From: Shewanella marisflavi
GTDB lineage: Bacteria > Pseudomonadota > Gammaproteobacteria > Enterobacterales > Shewanellaceae
Assembly: GCF_023283925.1 (NCBI RefSeq)
Contig: NZ_JAKIKX010000002.1
Location: forward strand, 434,001-498,000
DNA length: 64,000 nucleotides
Direction: 5' to 3'
Below are positions 59,416 through 64,000 of this stretch, in pieces. Every line of letters begins with the position of its first letter. Position 1 is the stretch's first letter. The translations under genes and the position numbers were made by a program. The notes under the pieces are model-generated. The model saw only the letters and a program-made list of their open reading frames with translations, did not search any database and was not told the origin of the DNA.

Positions 59416-60429
59416 TTAAGATTTAAGCCAACCAGCCACCTGTTCGGCAACCAACTCCGCAAGCAGGTGAATATGAGCCTTATCATCGTTCAAACAGGGG
59501 ATAAAATGATAAGCCTTGCCGCCTGCCTCCATAAAGCTCTCTTTACCCCCTATCGATATCTCTTCCAGGGTTTCGAGACAATCCACTGCAAACGCGGGGC
59601 AGAGAATATCAACCCGCTTCACACCTTGCTCAGGCAAGCTTTCCAGCAATGTATCGGTGGCAGGCGTCAACCACTCCTCCTTGCCAAACTTAGACTGAAA
59701 ACAGAGGCGCCACTGGGATGCAGATAAACCTAATGCCTCGGCTAGCAGTTCGGCGGTTTGCTGGCATTGCGCCTGATAGGGATCGCCCTCAGTCACGTAG
59801 CGCAGCGGAACCCCATGAAAGGACATTAACAGACAATCACCCTGCCCGTTAGCTTGCCAATGACGACGCACCGAATCGGCCAGCGCCGTTATATAAGCGG
59901 GATGTTGATAGTATTCTTTACTAAAACGGGTTTCTGGATAGTTACGTCTACCCTTGTAGTCGCTGGCAATCGCATCAAACACAGGCGCTACCGTCGAGCA
60001 GGAATATTGGGGATACAGGGGCAATACCACAAGGCGTTCAACCCCCTTGGCCAGCAAGTTATCAATACCAGCTGACAGCGAAGGATTGCCATAACTCATG
60101 CCCAACTCAACTGGGATATCAACCCCGTGTCTTACGCTTAGCAGCTCACTCAAGGCGCTACGCTGACGCTCGCTGATCACCATCAAGGGTGAGCCTTCAG
60201 GCCACCAGATAGACTCATATAGCTTAGCTACCGCCTTGGGACGGGTATTGAGAATAATGCCATTGAGTATCGGTTTCCAGATCCAGGGATTCAGATCGAC
60301 CACACGAGGGTCGCTAAGAAACTGTTTTAAGAACTGCTTAACATCTTTAGGGGTTGGTGTATCGGGCGTGCCGAGGTTAACCAACAAGACACCAAGCTTA
60401 GCGGGAGATAAGTTGTCGACGTTGTTCAA
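59416..60429 (-). CDS. hemH: Ferrochelatase
   Basis: Inserts Fe2+ into protoporphyrin IX, the last step of heme synthesis; cytoplasmic, membrane-associated. 337 aa. The catalytic His is in LMSFHGVPLRYV, and CLETLEEI is the conserved glutamate block. LGVLLVNLGTPD is the family N-terminus. The start is TTG at 60429; the ribosome site is weak, and no ATG would keep the first strand. Between adk (upstream) and gsk (downstream) on the same strand. Confidence 0.95.
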   Translation of the reverse strand: MNNVDNLSPAKLGVLLVNLGTPDTPTPKDVKQFLKQFLSDPRVVDLNPWIWKPILNGIILNTRPKAVAKLYESIWWPEGSPLMVISERQRSALSELLSVRHGVDIPVELGMSYGNPSLSAGIDNLLAKGVERLVVLPLYPQYSCSTVAPVFDAIASDYKGRRNYPETRFSKEYYQHPAYITALADSVRRHWQANGQGDCLLMSFHGVPLRYVTEGDPYQAQCQQTAELLAEALGLSASQWRLCFQSKFGKEEWLTPATDTLLESLPEQGVKRVDILCPAFAVDCLETLEEISIGGKESFMEAGGKAYHFIPCLNDDKAHIHLLAELVAEQVAGWLKS

Positions 60430-60491
60430 GAGTGACTCTGCTCATATTCGTCTGGCAAGGATAGCGATAGGCTAGCATCGGGCCTACCATA

Positions 60492-60519
60492 AAAAAAGCC
60501 CACCTAGGTGGGCTTTTTT
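60492..60519 (-). terminator. Terminator of adk
   Basis: A perfect palindrome with AAAAAAGCCCAC/GTGGGCTTTTTT arms and a CTAG centre lies between adk and hemH. A-rich and T-rich ends suit either strand. Confidence 0.88.
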
Positions 60520-60566
60520 AAATATGAGAAGCAGTTCATAAAGTGCTTAAGTTTAAAGCGCTTAAA

Positions 60567-61223
<657 letters not shown>

Positions 61224-61407
61224 TTATTTCGCATAGATTTGATTATTAGTTTTATCATTGGGCGGCGATCTTCGCATAAAAGACCGCCCATTTGAAGGGC
61301 TGTAGCGCCAGTTTTAATTCGACTTTAGGCTGATACCACACAATCCACTGCGGCAAATTTAAATGCCAGCATGAACAACTGCGCCATCAGCCTAATGACA
61401 TCCCTGC

Positions 61408-62247
61408 TTAATAGAGCAAGGTGTATAATTTGCGACGATATTGATTAGCCAGCGTATGTCCTTGACCTAAAGCGGTAAGGATCTCCATATAAAGTTGCTT
61501 GATCTCGCCTTGCTCCGCCTGCAGATCGGTTTTCAATACCTGATAGAGCTTCTCGAGCGCCTCCTCGTCCCGTTTCGCCCCATGCAGTGCCTTAGCAAGT
61601 AACAAGAGCTTGGTATAATCGGCAGGGTTTTGCTCAACGTCTTCCAACAGGTTTCTGATCTCTGGAGTATCGGCGGCGTCCAGCGCCAAAGAGAGTTTCG
61701 CCTTAAGGCTCTGATAGTAAGCGTCTTGATCTGCAAGGCCTATACCATCGAGCAGCACCTTAGCCTGGTTAATTTCAGAGGTCGACAGTAATGCATCGGC
61801 ATACACCAGCGACACCTCAGCCGTCTGGCACTCCTGATAAGCTTGCTTTATTAGCGGTAAGGCTCCTTCAGCATCGCCCTCGGCCAGTTGCACCTTGGCC
61901 TGATTTAAAGCGATTTGCCAGGCTTTTGGTAGATGCTGGTCAAGCAGCGCCTCAACTTGCGGCGCCTCTTGCATGCCGGCAAATCCATCTACAGGTTTCC
62001 CCTCTTTTAATACCAGGGTTGTCGGTAGGCTCTGGATCTGGAAATAGTTAGCAATCTCCATCTCCTGGTCGCAATTCACCTTAGCTAATACGAAACGCCC
62101 CTGCGCAGCGATTTGAGTTAGCATTTGCACAAGTTGCTGACTTTCAGGACTCTGCTGACTCCAGAAAGTCAACACAACGACTTGCTGCATCGACGCATCG
62201 ACCACTTGCTGAATGTTTTCTTTGGTTAAATCCAATACTGAATCCAT
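61408..62247 (-). CDS. cnoX: CnoX/YbbN-like chaperedoxin without active-site cysteines
   Basis: 279 aa (E. coli CnoX 284). An N-terminal thioredoxin fold (to about 110) is followed by tetratricopeptide-like repeats to the C-terminus, the layout of CnoX, which holds oxidised substrates for DnaK and GroEL. The thioredoxin motif WCxxC is replaced by FWSQQSPES (residues 28-36): Ser at both cysteine positions, and not even the single Cys of E. coli SQHC is kept. The cis-proline (SLPTTLVL) remains. Between adk and htpG on the same strand; the 18-bp tandem repeats lie just upstream. Confidence 0.88.
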   Translation of the reverse strand: MDSVLDLTKENIQQVVDASMQQVVVLTFWSQQSPESQQLVQMLTQIAAQGRFVLAKVNCDQEMEIANYFQIQSLPTTLVLKEGKPVDGFAGMQEAPQVEALLDQHLPKAWQIALNQAKVQLAEGDAEGALPLIKQAYQECQTAEVSLVYADALLSTSEINQAKVLLDGIGLADQDAYYQSLKAKLSLALDAADTPEIRNLLEDVEQNPADYTKLLLLAKALHGAKRDEEALEKLYQVLKTDLQAEQGEIKQLYMEILTALGQGHTLANQYRRKLYTLLY

Positions 62248-62264
62248 AATGTCTCTTTTTTGCG

Positions 62265-62340
62265 AGTGTCTCTCTATGTGAGAGCATCTCTTTATCCGAA
62301 AGAGACTCTTTATCTGAGAGACTCTTTATCTCAGAGAACA
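62265..62340. repeat. Tandem 18-bp degenerate repeat upstream of cnoX
   Basis: On the minus strand, units of the type GATAAAGAGTCTCTCA recur about three to four times with changes (GATAAAGAGTCTCTTTCG, GATAAAGAGATGCTCTCA). The array ends about 20 bp before the cnoX start. GAGA/TCTC content lets neighbouring units form small hairpins. Confidence 0.8.
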
Positions 62341-62376
62341 GTGTCTCTGGTGGTGAATATAGATAAGTAGATAGCA

Positions 62377-62401
62377 TAAGAGGCAGTCAAACTGCCTCTT
62401 A
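62377..62401 (-). terminator. Possible terminator of htpG
   Basis: An 11-bp stem TAAGAGGCAGT/ACTGCCTCTTA with a 3-nt loop, 18 bp after the htpG stop. On the minus strand no T tract follows, so this is weak. Confidence 0.45.
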
Positions 62402-62418
62402 CACACTCTAGCTTAGGA

Positions 62419-64000
62419 TTATTTTACACCCGATAACAACATCTTGTTCATCAATTTAATGAAGGCTGACGGATCGGCCAGGCTACCCTTTTCAGACAAT
62501 TGCGCCTGCTGTAGAAGCAACTCGGCCCACTGACCAAACACCTCTTCATCCTGCTCACTGTCTAAACGCTTCACCAGAGGATGCTCAGGGTTAAGTTCAA
62601 ATACTGGCTTACTTTCTGGCACGGCTTGCCCTGCGGCCTGCATCAGCTTGATCATCTGAGATGACATTTCACCGGCGCCGGCAACCACACAGGCTGGTGT
62701 ATCGGTCAAACGACTGGTGACCTTAACCTCGGCTACCTTATCACCCAGCACCTCTTTAACGCGCTTCACTAAGCCTTCAGACTCGCTTTCCAACTTCTCT
62801 TGTGCCTCTTTCTCGGCAGCATCTTCGAGGTCGCCAAGTTCAAGGTCACCACGGGTCACTGAGTGCAACTGCTTGCCATCGAATTCGGTGAGGTGGTTAA
62901 TTAACCACTCGTCGATACGCTCAGACATTAAGAGCACTTCGATGCCTTTCTTACGCAGCAGTTCAAGGTGAGGGCTGTTCACCGCCGCCTCATGGCTGTC
63001 GGCTACGATATAGTAGATCTTGCTCTGCCCTTCCTTCATACGCTCAACATAGTCACTTAGTGACACTGTATGAGCCGCCTCATTGGTGTGAGTCGAGGCG
63101 AAGCGCAGCAGGCCGGCAATCTTCTCCTTGTTGGCAAAATCTTCTGCCGGGCCTTCTTTTAATACCTGACCAAACTCTGCCCAGAAGCTTTGATACTTCT
63201 CAGGGTCGTTCTTGGCCAGTTTTTCCAGCATGCCCAGTACACGCTTAGTTACAGCGGTGCGCAGCGCAGTAGTGATCTTGTTATCTTGTAAGATCTCACG
63301 TGACACGTTAAGTGGCAGATCGTTTGAGTCGATAAGTCCCTGCACGAAACGCAGGTAACTCGGCATGAACTGCTCAGCATCATCCATCACGAATACGCGC
63401 TGCACGAACAACTTCAACCCATGTTTACGGTCACGGTTCCACAGATCCCAAGGCGCCTTTGAAGGAATGTATAACAGGCTAGTGTATTCCTGCTTACCCT
63501 CGACGCGGTTGTGACTCCACAGCAGAGGATCAGCAAAATCATGGGAGATATGCTTATAAAACTCCTGATACTCTTCGTCTGTAATGTCGCTCTTGTTGCG
63601 AGTCCACAGGGCGGTAGCTTTGTTCATCGCCTGCCAGTGACCTTCGGTAGCAGGAATGGCTTCACCGCCCTCCTCTGTCGCTTCCTGGGCAGGTGTACCT
63701 TCTTGCCACATCTCTACCGGTACCGAGATATGATCTGAGTATTTAGTGATGATAGAGCGCAGACGGTAATCGTTGGCAAACTCTTTCTCTTCTTCACGAA
63801 GATGCAAGATGATCTCTGTGCCGCGGCTCTCTTTAACAATGTTTTCGACAGTGAATTCGCCTTCACCCGCCGACTCCCACTGCACAGCCTCATCGGCAGC
63901 ATGTCCGGCGGCGCGAGTGCGTACGGTAACCTTATCAGCCACGATGAAGGCCGAGTAGAAGCCCACACCAAACTGACCAATCAGCTGTGAGTCTTTAGAC
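62419..64000 (-). CDS. htpG: HtpG, Hsp90-family molecular chaperone (partial, N-terminus outside window)
   Basis: Cytosolic ATP-dependent chaperone dimer. About 527 C-terminal residues are present; about 110 N-terminal residues, including the first ATP-binding part, lie beyond 64000. The frame is open to the window edge, reading [18 protein letters not shown] (the ATP-lid glycine motif) at the edge, so the ATG at 63966 is internal. The middle domain begins near [12 protein letters not shown], and the C-terminal dimerisation domain ends in [10 protein letters not shown]. Lacks the eukaryotic MEEVD tail. Confidence 0.97.
   Translation of the reverse strand, partial: SKDSQLIGQFGVGFYSAFIVADKVTVRTRAAGHAADEAVQWESAGEGEFTVENIVKESRGTEIILHLREEEKEFANDYRLRSIITKYSDHISVPVEMWQEGTPAQEATEEGGEAIPATEGHWQAMNKATALWTRNKSDITDEEYQEFYKHISHDFADPLLWSHNRVEGKQEYTSLLYIPSKAPWDLWNRDRKHGLKLFVQRVFVMDDAEQFMPSYLRFVQGLIDSNDLPLNVSREILQDNKITTALRTAVTKRVLGMLEKLAKNDPEKYQSFWAEFGQVLKEGPAEDFANKEKIAGLLRFASTHTNEAAHTVSLSDYVERMKEGQSKIYYIVADSHEAAVNSPHLELLRKKGIEVLLMSERIDEWLINHLTEFDGKQLHSVTRGDLELGDLEDAAEKEAQEKLESESEGLVKRVKEVLGDKVAEVKVTSRLTDTPACVVAGAGEMSSQMIKLMQAAGQAVPESKPVFELNPEHPLVKRLDSEQDEEVFGQWAELLLQQAQLSEKGSLADPSAFIKLMNKMLLSGVK

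Overview
The window reads as a chromosomal segment of a marine gammaproteobacterium, most likely Shewanella or a close relative. I infer this from gene order and protein sequences recalled from that group: fadR/nhaB/dsbB, a min cluster beside ycgL and ycgN, the long form of PurC, a DUF3802 protein, and AstB beside TopA. Almost everything is housekeeping sequence. No rRNA, tRNA, CRISPR array, insertion-sequence transposase or prophage is visible.

Layout. 1-218 is the start of a secreted plant-type asparaginase. 352-6095 is tamA-tamB (outer-membrane translocation and assembly module). 6206-9461 is fadR, nhaB and dsbB. 9513-12461 is an AT-rich accessory island with two minus-strand genes of unknown role and several copies of a structured repeat. 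12462-14260 is ycgN, a degenerate MltB-like protein and ycgL, divergent from minCDE (14387-16146). 16256-23097 runs on the minus strand: rnd, fadD, a hydrolase, a periplasmic methyltransferase-like protein, an M50-type membrane peptidase, a small hypothetical gene and tsaB. Then come a DMT transporter with ndh (+) and yoaA (-). 28024-35468 is the complete histidine operon with its His-codon attenuator, followed by purC. 36935-41710 is an LpxM-like acyltransferase, ihfA, pheT and pheS (-). 42106-46327 is a chemotaxis receptor and an unusual sensor kinase (+). 46392-51987 (-) holds a duplicated retropepsin-like protein, small conserved genes, a YceI protein and topA. astB (+), a large Ig-like lipoprotein (-) and a DAACS glutamate-type symporter (+) follow. 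The end (-) holds gsk, hemH, adk, a CnoX-like chaperedoxin without active-site cysteines, and most of htpG.

Most notable. In the island three diverged elements (9576-9742 minus, 11633-11802 plus, 12067-12285 plus) share one architecture. Each has a 5' box, a 19-nt arm, a small hairpin, a conserved GAGC..AGGGA stretch, a pairing 19-nt arm and a GC-rich 3' box. Sequences of the outer arms and of the inner hairpin differ between copies, but pairing is kept. That is compensatory change and implies selection on a folded RNA or DNA structure. I cannot name a family for it. It comes with a 131-bp direct repeat and two orphan right arms.

Other points worth a look: a palindromic candidate operator in front of fadD and a FadR-like site in front of fadR; a lytic-transglycosylase homologue without its catalytic glutamate; a sensor kinase without a normal H-box; and a tandemly duplicated retropepsin-fold protein.
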